Shown here piece by piece: positions 26,123-34,589 of a stretch of DNA of 64,000 bases. Under the pieces are notes generated by a model. That model did not search any database and had not been told where the DNA came from. It saw only the letters and a program-made list of their open reading frames with translations. Within the stretch, counting starts at the first letter, position 1, and every line of letters begins with the position of its first letter. A program made the translations under genes and the position numbers. The DNA comes from Eubacterium sp. (GTDB lineage Bacteria > Bacillota > Clostridia > Lachnospirales > Lachnospiraceae): assembly GCA_017433825.1 (NCBI GenBank), contig JAFRGL010000006.1:124001-188000 (forward strand). The letters are read 5' to 3'.

Positions 26123-26550
26123 TGAGCAGGGCCGAAATTGTAAAAAGACAGCTGGAGGCAGTCAGCGCGGGAGCGGAAAAAGAGACACAGGCCATTTTGG
26201 AAGCGCTGCCGCATATCACATTCGGTGAACTGGAAGAACATATCAGGCAGTTTATCCTGCATAAGTTCCTTCTGGATTCGGACTGTGAGGAAGACGATAT
26301 CAGAAAGCTTTCCCAGCTTTCCATAGAAAAACTCCTTTCCATCAGTGAACGGGAGCTGAATACGTCCGACCTGGGGCTTGGCTGCGGGGGAACATCCTCC
26401 GTGGACAATAAAATAATCCTGCTTTTTATGGCCCTGGGCCGTGAACTGGGTGTTGCCGTTAATCCGCTCCGTACACCCGCACTGAAGACTGTGCGGATTC
26501 TGACGGAGGAAATCCAGATGCTTTTAAAGGAAGAAGGCAGGCTGGCCTGA
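26122..26550 (+). CDS. Small helical protein with ACP-like C-terminal half, copy 2
   Basis: A 142-aa paralogue of the 24109 gene product. The C-terminal part reads NTSDLGLGCGGTSSVDNKI then LLFMALGRELGV, close to the DLGADSLD ... VMALEEEFGI pattern of acyl carrier proteins, with SSV in place of DSL. Its start codon overlaps the stop of isomerase-like copy 2 by one base (TAATG), which argues for tight coupling of the two products. Whether the Ser carries phosphopantetheine cannot be seen. Confidence 0.7.
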   Translation: MSRAEIVKRQLEAVSAGAEKETQAILEALPHITFGELEEHIRQFILHKFLLDSDCEEDDIRKLSQLSIEKLLSISERELNTSDLGLGCGGTSSVDNKIILLFMALGRELGVAVNPLRTPALKTVRILTEEIQMLLKEEGRLA

Positions 26551-26569
26551 AGCCTTTTGAAGAAAAGAT

Positions 26570-26660
26570 AAGCTGCCGGGAGTCAGTTACCCGTAAAAAA
26601 ATATTTCTCCCATACAAGATAATTTAAGGCATACTGTAATCCGGCAGCTTTTCTGTTTTG
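26570..26660 (+). repeat. Inverted repeats in the gap before the cysteine desulfurase gene
   Basis: AAGCTGCCGG (26570-26579) is perfectly complementary to CCGGCAGCTT (26641-26650), which is followed by TTCTGTTTTG. The stem encloses 61 nt of AT-rich DNA. It could be a terminator for the riboswitch operon or a processing site; no clear promoter for the next gene was found in it. Confidence 0.5.
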
Positions 26661-26731
26661 CCGGATGCCGCGTCAAAAACGGCGTCCGGGTTGTAATAAC
26701 AATGATAATTACGGGAGGTTGTGCCTGAAAG

Positions 26732-27943
26732 ATGTTCTCAGCTGATGAAATACGGAAAGATTTTCCCGTTCTGGAAAGGAAAATTGACGGCCGCCCCCTG
26801 ATCTACCTGGACAATGCGGCAACATCACAGATGCCGCTTCAGGTAATGGAAGCCCTGGAGTCGCAATACCGTTTCCACAACGCAAATGTGCACAGGGGCA
26901 TTCACACCTTAAGCAATGAGTCCACGAAAGCTCTGGAGGACGCAAGACGTACGGCTGCTGCCTTTATCGGAGCACTTCCGGAGGAAATCGTATTCACTTC
27001 CGGAACAACGGATTCCGTCAACATGCTGGCGGCCGCTTTCCGGGAAAAAATGACCGGCAAAGACAATGTGGTTGTGACGGTTATGGAGCACCATTCGAAT
27101 TTCGTTCCCTGGCAGATGCTCTGCCGGCATACAGGTGCGGAATTCCGCGTCTGCCCGTTAACAGATACAGGCGAAACAGATTTGAAAGCTCTGAAAAACC
27201 TGGTGGATAAAAATACCCGCGTTGTTGCGGCTGCCCAGGTGGGCAATGTCCTTGGAACCATAAATCCGGTACAGGAGATTGCGGAAATCTCCCATGCAGC
27301 CGGCGCATTTTGCGCAGTGGACGGTGCCCAGGGCGTGCGCCACGGGGTTACAGATGTAAAGAAAATGAACTGCGATTTTTATTCTTTTTCCGGCCATAAG
27401 ATGCTGGGGCCTGCGGGTATCGGCGTTTTATACGGCAGGAAAGAGATCTTTGATACATTTACCCCCCAAAGGTACGGCGGCGGAATGGTGGATACCGTCA
27501 CCGCCGCCGGCACCACCTTCCTGGAATCTCCGGCAGGCTGGGAGGCAGGCACCCCGAATTATCCGGGGGCCATAGGGCTTGCTGCAGCCATGGATTACCT
27601 GACCGGCCTGGGCAGGGAGGAAATCGCAGCCCGGGAGGAAATGCTCTGCCGCATGCTGGCGGAAGGCCTTTCGGCAGCGGAAGGCGTGACCATACTTGGA
27701 AAACCGGCAAAACGGACCGGCGCTGTAAGCTTTGTGATGGAAGGCATCCATCCCTATGACGCCGCTGCCTTACTTGACAAGCTGGGCATAGCGGTTCGCA
27801 GCGGAACACACTGTGCCCAGCCCCTGCTGGCATCCCTGGGACTGGAACACACCTTACGTGTATCTCCGGCATTTTACAATACGGAGGAAGAAATCGAACG
27901 GTTCTTTAAAGGACTGGAGAAAATCAGGAGCATTCTGCAATGA
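26732..27943 (+). CDS. sufS: Cysteine desulfurase, SufS/Csd type
   Basis: A 403-aa PLP enzyme of the group II NifS family. It takes sulfur from cysteine as an enzyme persulfide. The PLP Lys is K223 in SFSGHKMLGP and the persulfide Cys is C361 in RSGTHCAQP. The start has a GGGAGG site. It is coupled to a SufE gene (ATGA overlap), but SufB, SufC, SufD and SufU are absent nearby, so its sulfur acceptor is open. It lies 181 nt after the B12-controlled modules and may or may not share their transcript. Confidence 0.92.
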   Translation: MFSADEIRKDFPVLERKIDGRPLIYLDNAATSQMPLQVMEALESQYRFHNANVHRGIHTLSNESTKALEDARRTAAAFIGALPEEIVFTSGTTDSVNMLAAAFREKMTGKDNVVVTVMEHHSNFVPWQMLCRHTGAEFRVCPLTDTGETDLKALKNLVDKNTRVVAAAQVGNVLGTINPVQEIAEISHAAGAFCAVDGAQGVRHGVTDVKKMNCDFYSFSGHKMLGPAGIGVLYGRKEIFDTFTPQRYGGGMVDTVTAAGTTFLESPAGWEAGTPNYPGAIGLAAAMDYLTGLGREEIAAREEMLCRMLAEGLSAAEGVTILGKPAKRTGAVSFVMEGIHPYDAAALLDKLGIAVRSGTHCAQPLLASLGLEHTLRVSPAFYNTEEEIERFFKGLEKIRSILQ

Positions 27944-28353
27944 CCATCGATGAAGTGCAGGATTCCATAATTGCGGATTTTAAACTGATAGGCGATTCAT
28001 TCAACCGGTACACGCTTTTAATCGAACTGTCCAAAGAACTGCCAAAACCGCCGGATGAGATGCTGACGGACGACAGGCTGGTGAAGGGCTGTCAGTCCAG
28101 GGTCTGGCTGGATATAGGATATAAAGACGGACTGTCCGTTATCACTGCCTACAGTGACACGCTGATTATACGCGGAATCCTCTCCCTTGTTCTGGAGGTG
28201 TACAACGGACGCACACCGGAGGAAATCCGTCAAAGCAGCCTGTATTTTTTCGAAAGCGCGGGCATTGCGGAATTCCTTTCCGAAGAACGGACGAAAGGCA
28301 TGGGCCAGGTTATCAAAACGATTATGAAAAGTGCTGATACACTAACTTCATAA
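27940..28353 (+). CDS. sufE: SufE-family sulfur acceptor
   Basis: A 137-aa SufE-like protein that takes the persulfide from the desulfurase and stimulates it. The acceptor is Cys51 in VKGCQSRVW, at the same position as in E. coli SufE. The start overlaps the desulfurase stop by 4 nt, so the pair is translationally coupled. Confidence 0.92.
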   Translation: MTIDEVQDSIIADFKLIGDSFNRYTLLIELSKELPKPPDEMLTDDRLVKGCQSRVWLDIGYKDGLSVITAYSDTLIIRGILSLVLEVYNGRTPEEIRQSSLYFFESAGIAEFLSEERTKGMGQVIKTIMKSADTLTS

Positions 28354-28367
28354 CACTCCTTCATTAA

Positions 28368-28395
28368 GGACCCCGGGTGATACCGGGGCCCTTTT
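28368..28395 (+). terminator. Terminator after sufE
   Basis: GGACCCCGG (28368-28376) with CCGGGGCCC (28383-28391), one A/C mismatch, 6-nt loop, TTTT. Confidence 0.75.
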
Positions 28396-28446
28396 CCTGT
28401 CCCTACGAAGGACACGCTTTTTTCATTCTTTGTTAATCCCGTACGG

Positions 28447-28475
28447 TTGCAAAGAAAAGGCTTGTCGGGTATAAT
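28447..28475 (+). promoter_or_regulatory. Promoter of the RNA methyltransferase operon
   Basis: TTGCAA (28447-28452), 17 bp, perfect TATAAT (28470-28475), about 35 nt before the coding start. Confidence 0.8.
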
Positions 28476-28516
28476 AATATAGACAAAATATTGATAGAAT
28501 GAGAAGCGGAGAATAC

Positions 28517-29671
28517 ATGGAGCTTTTTGAATTCATCGCGCCGTGCCATTTCGGTACGGAAGCGGTCTGCAGAAGAGAAATTGAAGACCTGGGTTATGAT
28601 GTCGTGTCTGTCGAAGACGGCAAAGTTACTTTTAAAGGTGACGCCCAGGCGGTATGCTATGCGAATATTTTCCTGCGGACTACGGAAAGAATTCTTTTAA
28701 AAGCCGGCCAGTTTAAGGCGGAGACTTTCGAGGAACTTTTCCAGGGAACCAAAGCCATCCCCTGGGAACGCTTCATCCCGGCAGACGGAAAGTTCTGGGT
28801 GGCCAAGGCAAATTCCGTGAAAAGCAGGCTGTTTTCTCCCTCTGACATACAGTCAATTATGAAAAAAGCCATGGTGGAACGGCTGAAGGAGAAATATCAT
28901 AAGGAATGGTTTCCCGAAACCGGGGACTCCTATCCGGTGCGTGTTTCCATACTGAAAGATATTGTCACAGTAGGCCTGGATACCACCGGCGTGTCCCTGC
29001 ATAAGAGAGGCTATCGGAAAGCTACGGTCAAAGCGCCGATTACCGAAACCCTGGCTGCATCACTCATCCTTCTTACGCCCTGGAAAAAAGACCGGATTTT
29101 AGTGGATCCTTTCTGCGGAAGCGGCACCTTTGCCATTGAGGCAGCCATGATGGCGGCGGATATGGCTCCGGGCATGAACCGCTCATTTCTTTCGGAAAGC
29201 TGGAAGATGCTGGCGCCTGAAGACGACTGGAAGATTGCCAGGGAAGAAGCGGCGGACCGGGTGAATACGGATATAAAAACGGACATCCAGGGATACGACA
29301 TTGACAACAGCGTGATTTCCATGGCCAGGGAGAATGCCCGTCTGGCCGGGGTGGAGAAGCTGATACATCTGCAGAGAAGGTCTGTGGACAGCCTTTCCCA
29401 TCCGGGAAAATACGGCTTTATTATCACCAATCCGCCCTACGGAGAACGCCTGGAGGAGAAAAAAGACCTGCCTTTGCTTTACCGGTCTTTGGGCGAGCGG
29501 TTTGCCCTGCTGGATACCTGGTCATTATATGTAATATCAGCCTGGGACGAGACGGAGAAATACATCGGAAGGAAGGCGGATAAAAACCGTAAGATTTACA
29601 ACGGCATGATGAAAACCTATTTCTATCAGTTTATCGGTCCGAGACCGCCGAAGAAGAAGGAACTGAAATGA
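28517..29671 (+). CDS. THUMP-domain class I RNA methyltransferase (RlmL/YpsC-like)
   Basis: A 384-aa SAM-dependent enzyme. The N-terminal ferredoxin-like/THUMP region (about residues 1-155) precedes a Rossmann methyltransferase domain with DPFCGSGTFAIEAA and the N6/N2-methyltransferase motif TNPPYGERL. Family members methylate 23S rRNA guanine (RlmL N-terminal half type). An upstream ATG at 28499 exists, but GCGGAG at 28505-28510 and the family start MELFEF favour ATG 28517. It overlaps the next gene by 4 nt. Confidence 0.9.
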   Translation: MELFEFIAPCHFGTEAVCRREIEDLGYDVVSVEDGKVTFKGDAQAVCYANIFLRTTERILLKAGQFKAETFEELFQGTKAIPWERFIPADGKFWVAKANSVKSRLFSPSDIQSIMKKAMVERLKEKYHKEWFPETGDSYPVRVSILKDIVTVGLDTTGVSLHKRGYRKATVKAPITETLAASLILLTPWKKDRILVDPFCGSGTFAIEAAMMAADMAPGMNRSFLSESWKMLAPEDDWKIAREEAADRVNTDIKTDIQGYDIDNSVISMARENARLAGVEKLIHLQRRSVDSLSHPGKYGFIITNPPYGERLEEKKDLPLLYRSLGERFALLDTWSLYVISAWDETEKYIGRKADKNRKIYNGMMKTYFYQFIGPRPPKKKELK

Positions 29672-30294
29672 TTAAACTGTTATTTGCCACCGGAAACAAA
29701 GGTAAAATGAAGGAAATCAGGGAAATCCTGGCAGACCTTCCCTTTGAAATATATTCGCTTTCTGAGGCCGGCATTTCCGCCGATATCGAGGAAAACGGAA
29801 ACACATTTGAGGAGAATGCGGTAATCAAGGTGAAGGCGGTAAGGGAAGCACTTTCCCACGGCGATTTCCAGGTTATCCTCTCGGATGATTCCGGACTGGA
29901 GGTGGATGCCCTGGACAAGGCGCCGGGGGTTCATTCCTCCAGGTTTATGGGAGAGGATACTTCATATCATGTGAAAAACGCCGAACTCATAAGGCTTGTA
30001 AATGCGCTTCCGGAAAAGCCCAGAACCTGCCGGTTCCGGTGCGTGATAGCCGCCGTACTTCCCGGCGGCGAAATCCTCACCACCTCCGGTGCCGTGGAGG
30101 GTGAGGTGGCTTATGAAGAAAAAGGAGGTACCGGCTTCGGGTATGACCCGATTTTTTACCTGCCTGAGAGAAACTGCACCATGGCCGAACTGACCCAGGA
30201 AGAGAAAAACGCCCTTTCACACAGGGGCAGGGCTTTGCAGGCCATGAAAGAAATACTGAAAGACAAACTGCATTTGGACAGTAAGGAGGCTTAA
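29668..30294 (+). CDS. rdgB: XTP/dITP pyrophosphatase, RdgB/HAM1 family
   Basis: A 208-aa house-cleaning enzyme that hydrolyses inosine and xanthosine triphosphates. Motifs ATGNKGKMKE near the start, SDDSGLEVDAL in the middle, GFGYDPIF and the closing LSHRGRAL are all intact. Translationally coupled to the methyltransferase gene by an ATGA overlap. Confidence 0.96.
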   Translation: MIKLLFATGNKGKMKEIREILADLPFEIYSLSEAGISADIEENGNTFEENAVIKVKAVREALSHGDFQVILSDDSGLEVDALDKAPGVHSSRFMGEDTSYHVKNAELIRLVNALPEKPRTCRFRCVIAAVLPGGEILTTSGAVEGEVAYEEKGGTGFGYDPIFYLPERNCTMAELTQEEKNALSHRGRALQAMKEILKDKLHLDSKEA

Positions 30295-30297
30295 GGA

Positions 30298-31008
30298 ATG
30301 AAAAGAATCTTTGCGGTGATGGCGGCGGCGGTACTGGCCTTATCCATGGCTGCCTGCGGCGGAAATGCGGAAGAACAGGAATCATCCGTATCCGTTTCAT
30401 CCGCTGCGGAAGACTTGAGAGCGGAGGATGTGGCGGAGATCAAGGGGCAGCTTGTCGGCACCTGGGTTGTATATGATTATGTTCCCTCCGACAACGTGGC
30501 CGCACTCCTGGATTATTTCAGCTTTACCGAAGATGAAATCGCCTTTGCGGATCTTTCCGGCATGGGTGTGGCCTGTACAGTGAAATTTACGGAAGACGGA
30601 AAATACAGCTATGCCTATGACAAAGAAGAAACCGTAAAATCAGTGAAGGCATATTATGACGGTTTCATTACAAAGCTTTACGAGAATGCCGGCAAGCTGA
30701 CCGCAGTATACGGAGAGGATGTCTTAAACCGCTGTGCGGATCTGGAAGCCTTCCGTGCTTTTTACGCATATATGTTCGACAAGGAAACATACGACGATAT
30801 GCTTTCGGCAATGGCCGCGGATTCCCTGGACTATGACGCCATGGGCGGCCCGCTGGAAGAAGGAAGGTACACAGTCAGCCTGGACGGCACGCTGGCCATG
30901 ACTGCGGACGGCAGCAGCCAGACTTATACTGTCGCATACGAATTCGGAGATGATTCGCTGAAGCTTACCTATGCGGACGGAGAGGAAACCTACATCAGGG
31001 CGGAATAA
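30298..31008 (+). CDS. Lipoprotein of unknown function
   Basis: A 236-aa exported lipoprotein. The signal peptide ends in the lipobox LSMAAC (Cys at about residue 20), followed by an acidic/Ser linker. The mature part has a GTWVVYDY ... VKFTEDGKYSY pattern of beta strands like that of many clostridial lipocalin-like lipoproteins, and a C-terminal strand pair. I do not recognise a specific family. AAGGAGG overlaps the rdgB stop, and a sortase gene follows after 3 nt. Confidence 0.75.
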   Translation: MKRIFAVMAAAVLALSMAACGGNAEEQESSVSVSSAAEDLRAEDVAEIKGQLVGTWVVYDYVPSDNVAALLDYFSFTEDEIAFADLSGMGVACTVKFTEDGKYSYAYDKEETVKSVKAYYDGFITKLYENAGKLTAVYGEDVLNRCADLEAFRAFYAYMFDKETYDDMLSAMAADSLDYDAMGGPLEEGRYTVSLDGTLAMTADGSSQTYTVAYEFGDDSLKLTYADGEETYIRAE

Positions 31009-31011
31009 AAG

Positions 31012-31923
31012 ATGTCAGAAAAGACAAACAATACAAAAAAACAGAAAACAACCAGCCCGGCGGTGAAAGCGGTTCTTATTATCGTCATTATCCTGTGTAT
31101 CGGCGTAATCGGGTTTTCGGCCTATAAGCTGATCTCCACGAAACTGGAATACAAAAAGAGCCGGGATGAGTATGACAAATTAAGAGAATATACGACGGAG
31201 AAAAATGCAGACACGGCCGCAGCCGGCCGTGTGATTACGGTAACTGCTTCCGATGACAGCACACCGGTGGATTTTGAAGTTGTGGACGCCCCTGGGACAT
31301 CATGTCCGGTAGAAGTAGACTGTAAAGGCCTGGCGGAGAAGAATCCCGATTTTGCGGGCTGGCTTTATGTGGAAGCCGTGGATATCAGTTATCCGATGGT
31401 TCAGGGACCGGATGACGATTACTATCTGCACCGTACCTTTGAAGGAACATATAATTTCTCGGGCAGTATTTTCCTGGAATCCTTGTGCAGAAAGGATTTC
31501 ACCACGCCGGTAACGATTGTATACGGCCATAATATGAAGGACCGGTCTATGTTCGGCAGCCTGAAATATCTGATAAATGAAGGTATGTACACCAACAGCA
31601 GTTATTTCTGGATTGTTACGGAGGAACATGAGTACAGGTACCGTTTTATCTCACTGGAGCATACGGATGCATACAGCGACGTATATACGGTTTTCAACTA
31701 TCCCTGTGAGGAGGCGGTAAGTTATATGCGGGACCGTGTCAGCCATTCTCATGTATCCTTTAACGTGCCGGTGCTTGACCTGAACAGCCGGATTGTCGTG
31801 CTTTCCACCTGTGTTGGCGCGGATTCACCGGAACGGTTCGTGGTTACCGGTGTTCTTGACATGATTGACGGAGAAGAAATCTATGATGAAAACGGAAACT
31901 TTATCGAAAGAGCAGAAGATTGA
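31012..31923 (+). CDS. srtB: Class B sortase
   Basis: A 303-aa transpeptidase that anchors proteins to the cell wall. It has an N-terminal membrane helix (about residues 18-40) and the sortase triad: His173 in YGHNMKDRSMFG, Cys267 in VVLSTC and Arg275 in SPERFVV. The class B features are the N-terminal helix and the segment WLYVEAVDISYPMVQGPDDD. No LPXTG/NPXTG substrate gene is visible nearby, so its substrates are elsewhere; the lipoprotein neighbour lacks a sorting signal. Confidence 0.92.
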   Translation: MSEKTNNTKKQKTTSPAVKAVLIIVIILCIGVIGFSAYKLISTKLEYKKSRDEYDKLREYTTEKNADTAAAGRVITVTASDDSTPVDFEVVDAPGTSCPVEVDCKGLAEKNPDFAGWLYVEAVDISYPMVQGPDDDYYLHRTFEGTYNFSGSIFLESLCRKDFTTPVTIVYGHNMKDRSMFGSLKYLINEGMYTNSSYFWIVTEEHEYRYRFISLEHTDAYSDVYTVFNYPCEEAVSYMRDRVSHSHVSFNVPVLDLNSRIVVLSTCVGADSPERFVVTGVLDMIDGEEIYDENGNFIERAED

Positions 31924-32671
31924 GAAACTGTGTGAGCTGATTAAAAGCCATGACAGGATTGTATTCTTCGGCGGCGCCGGCGTTTCCACGGAAAGCGGCG
32001 TACCGGATTTCAGGAGTAAGGACGGGCTGTACAACCAGCATGATGTGCGCTTTGACAGATTTACGCCTGAATACCTTCTGAGTCATTCCTGCCTGGTCAG
32101 TCATCCGGAGGTGTTCTTCGAGTTTTACCGGCAGAAGATGGACGCAAGACATGTAAAACCGAACCCGGCCCATATTTTCCTCGCAAAACTTGAGGAAATG
32201 GGCAAAATGACCGGCGTGGTCACCCAGAATATCGACGGGCTGCACCAGAAAGCGGGCAGTAAAAAGGTATTTGAAATCCACGGCACCACCACCAGGAATT
32301 ACTGCAGCAAATGCGGCAAAAGCTATCCGGGAGACTATATCTACGAATCCACGGAGGCTGTGCCCAGATGCAGCTGCGGCGGTGTCATCCGCTGTGACGT
32401 TACGCTGTACGAGGAATCCCTGCCTGACGCGGCGGTAAACGGCGCTTTGAATGCCCTGCAGAAGGCCGACCTGCTGATCATAGGCGGTACGTCGCTTACG
32501 GTTTATCCGGCAGCTTCCTTCATCCGGTATTTCGGCGGGAAAAACATGGTTGTTATAAACCGGGATAAGCTGAATATCCGTCTGGATCCCGACACTGACC
32601 TGGAGATCAATGAACCCATCGGTGCGGTTTTCACCGAAGCCGCGAAGATTCTGGGCATTTCCCTGGACTGA
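31883..32671 (+). CDS. cobB: Sir2-family NAD-dependent protein deacylase
   Basis: A 262-aa sirtuin. NAD motifs GGAGVSTESGVPDFRS and TQNIDGLHQKAG, catalytic His in IHGTTTRNYC, and four zinc Cys (CSKC, CSC) are all present. A TTG at 31865 is in frame, but GGAG at 31870-31873 fits ATG 31883 better. The gene overlaps the 3' end of srtB by about 41 nt in another frame. A perfect 18-bp terminator follows. Confidence 0.93.
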   Translation: MMKTETLSKEQKIEKLCELIKSHDRIVFFGGAGVSTESGVPDFRSKDGLYNQHDVRFDRFTPEYLLSHSCLVSHPEVFFEFYRQKMDARHVKPNPAHIFLAKLEEMGKMTGVVTQNIDGLHQKAGSKKVFEIHGTTTRNYCSKCGKSYPGDYIYESTEAVPRCSCGGVIRCDVTLYEESLPDAAVNGALNALQKADLLIIGGTSLTVYPAASFIRYFGGKNMVVINRDKLNIRLDPDTDLEINEPIGAVFTEAAKILGISLD

Positions 32672-32681
32672 AAAAGAAAAG

Positions 32682-32722
32682 AAAAAATGCGTGTACGCAT
32701 CCGTGCGTACACGCATTTTTTC
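32682..32722. terminator. Bidirectional terminator, perfect 18-bp stem
   Basis: Positions 32682-32699 pair perfectly with 32704-32721 across a TCCG loop. A/T runs flank both sides, so it ends both cobB (plus) and the glycosyltransferase gene (minus). Confidence 0.95.
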
Positions 32723-34573
32723 TTATTTATGGAATAAACCCCGGAACCCTTTTTTCTTTTCCTGTTTCGGGTGGGCAGCTGCATAGCTGTCCGTGAATAT
32801 TTTCAGAATATCCGGAGGATAGGAAAAGCGGATCTGGCCGGAAACGGAGACAGAGCAAAGAATGCTGTTGTCAGGAAGCGGAATGAGAATCTGCGGGTCT
32901 TCCGTATAAAAGACAAGGCGTCCCCCGTTCCAGAAACCGTTGGTTTCGCACTCCGCAACGTCGATATCGCGGCTGCTTCCGTCTTTAAATGTTATGGTGA
33001 AAACGATATTCGAAAGCCATGCCGTATCACGATCCGTAGGATCCCACCGAAGAGTGGTTACGTTGCCTTTTCCTTCCAGGTTTTCGAAGGTGTAGCAGAA
33101 GGCCGGGAAAATGCTTTTATTATCCAGCGTGACGGCAGTTTCTTCGGAAAACCCGCCGGCCGGACCGGAAAAATAAAGCTTTGAGCTGACATCGGGCTGT
33201 GCGAGCTCTTCCGGGTTATGATAACGGAATGCTTCGGGATTGATCCCGATAAGCCGTACAATACCTTCGGATTTTGATGCCGGGAAAAGCAGAGGCCTTT
33301 CATAAAAGCTTTCAATGATTTTTATATAGTTATCATCCCATTCATCCATGTTATGCTGGACGTGCGAAGTTGCGGCATTTGTCCATAAGCGGTATACACA
33401 GGTAGTCTGTCCGCTGTCTGCCACACCGCAGACGGCTGCGGTTCTCTGCAGGAAATCCCAGTCTTCCGTTGTGTTGAATTCTTCATTGAATCGGATGCCG
33501 AAGTCCCGGAAGCAGGCGGTTGGGAATGCCAGACCGTTAAACGGGCAGAGGTTGTTGAACATCTGGAGACACCAGTCAAAATCCATGGAGTAGTAGGGAT
33601 CAAAGGGGCCGGAAGCCCTGAGGAATTCCTTCCCTTCGCTGTCTGTCAGCCTTTCCCAGTTCTGCATCAGGACTTTGGAATGAATAATGGCGCCGGGGTG
33701 CTCCTGTGCGGTTTCATGGAAGGCTGAAACCCAGTTTTCAAAAACGAAGTCGTCATCGTCCAGAACGGCAGTGTATAAGCCTCTTGCATGCGCAAATCCG
33801 AAGTTTAAGGGAGCCGTACGTGTTCCGCCGTCAAGGAAAAAGAAACGGATTCGTTCCTTAAGGAAAGAGGGCTGGACCGCAATGAGATCCTCAAGAGGCT
33901 TTCTGTATTCTTCCTTTACATTATGCCCGATAAGCAGGATTTCATAATCCATATCCTTCTGGGAGCATAAAGAGAGAAGCGCTTCCTGCAGGGATTCGTT
34001 CCTGCTGCCGGTTGTGCGGACAATAACGCTTAGGAAGGGTGAGGCAATAGTTTCGTTTTCCGCTGCAGCCGCGGTTTCCGGCATGAAGAAATAGATGTTC
34101 CGGCTCTTGTCCGTACCGGATGCGGTATACTGTGTCAGCCAGCGCAGGTATTCATTGACAAGGCTGCCCTTTGAAGTAAAAGGATTTCCGTCGGAAGTTC
34201 CTGTGTATTCTTTTCCTTCCGACCAGTCTGCCTGAAGGGTATATCCGGCTTTTTTCATCATTTCGATAATGCCGAAGCCCGTAATGCCGTGAATATCCAG
34301 ACGTTCTTTCATCCGTCCGGAAAGCAGCAGATAAAGCTGCTCTGAATCCACAGGAGGAACGGTAACTGTTAATACAGGTGCTTTTGCCGCCGCAAAACGG
34401 GCAAGCTTTTCTTCCGGATGGTTTCCTTCTGCAAAGAAGTCTTCCGTCAGGAGGACAAGGGTGCTTTCGTCCAGGATATCAGGGCTTTCCATCGCTTTTT
34501 CCGTTTCCGCAAAGGATTTTACTGCCGGGGCCAGCAGCGCTGCTTTTGCCAGAAATTCTTCCGGTTTTATCAT
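32723..34573 (-). CDS. GT2-family glycosyltransferase with extra N- and C-terminal domains
   Basis: A 616-aa soluble glycosyltransferase. Residues about 1-170 are of unknown type; about 180-470 is a GT-A domain with FLSVIVRTTGSRNESLQEAL and the metal motif VLDDDDF; about 490-600 is a beta-rich C-terminal domain. The string DTAWLSNIVFTITFKDGS lies in the last part. The frame opens at 34657, but AAGGAGGAG before ATG 34573 sets the start. It lies 16 nt after another GT2 gene on the same strand. Such pairs build cell-wall glycans; the acceptor is unknown. Confidence 0.82.
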   Translation of the reverse strand: MIKPEEFLAKAALLAPAVKSFAETEKAMESPDILDESTLVLLTEDFFAEGNHPEEKLARFAAAKAPVLTVTVPPVDSEQLYLLLSGRMKERLDIHGITGFGIIEMMKKAGYTLQADWSEGKEYTGTSDGNPFTSKGSLVNEYLRWLTQYTASGTDKSRNIYFFMPETAAAAENETIASPFLSVIVRTTGSRNESLQEALLSLCSQKDMDYEILLIGHNVKEEYRKPLEDLIAVQPSFLKERIRFFFLDGGTRTAPLNFGFAHARGLYTAVLDDDDFVFENWVSAFHETAQEHPGAIIHSKVLMQNWERLTDSEGKEFLRASGPFDPYYSMDFDWCLQMFNNLCPFNGLAFPTACFRDFGIRFNEEFNTTEDWDFLQRTAAVCGVADSGQTTCVYRLWTNAATSHVQHNMDEWDDNYIKIIESFYERPLLFPASKSEGIVRLIGINPEAFRYHNPEELAQPDVSSKLYFSGPAGGFSEETAVTLDNKSIFPAFCYTFENLEGKGNVTTLRWDPTDRDTAWLSNIVFTITFKDGSSRDIDVAECETNGFWNGGRLVFYTEDPQILIPLPDNSILCSVSVSGQIRFSYPPDILKIFTDSYAAAHPKQEKKKGFRGLFHK

Positions 34574-34589
34574 TTTAAGTTGCTCCTCC

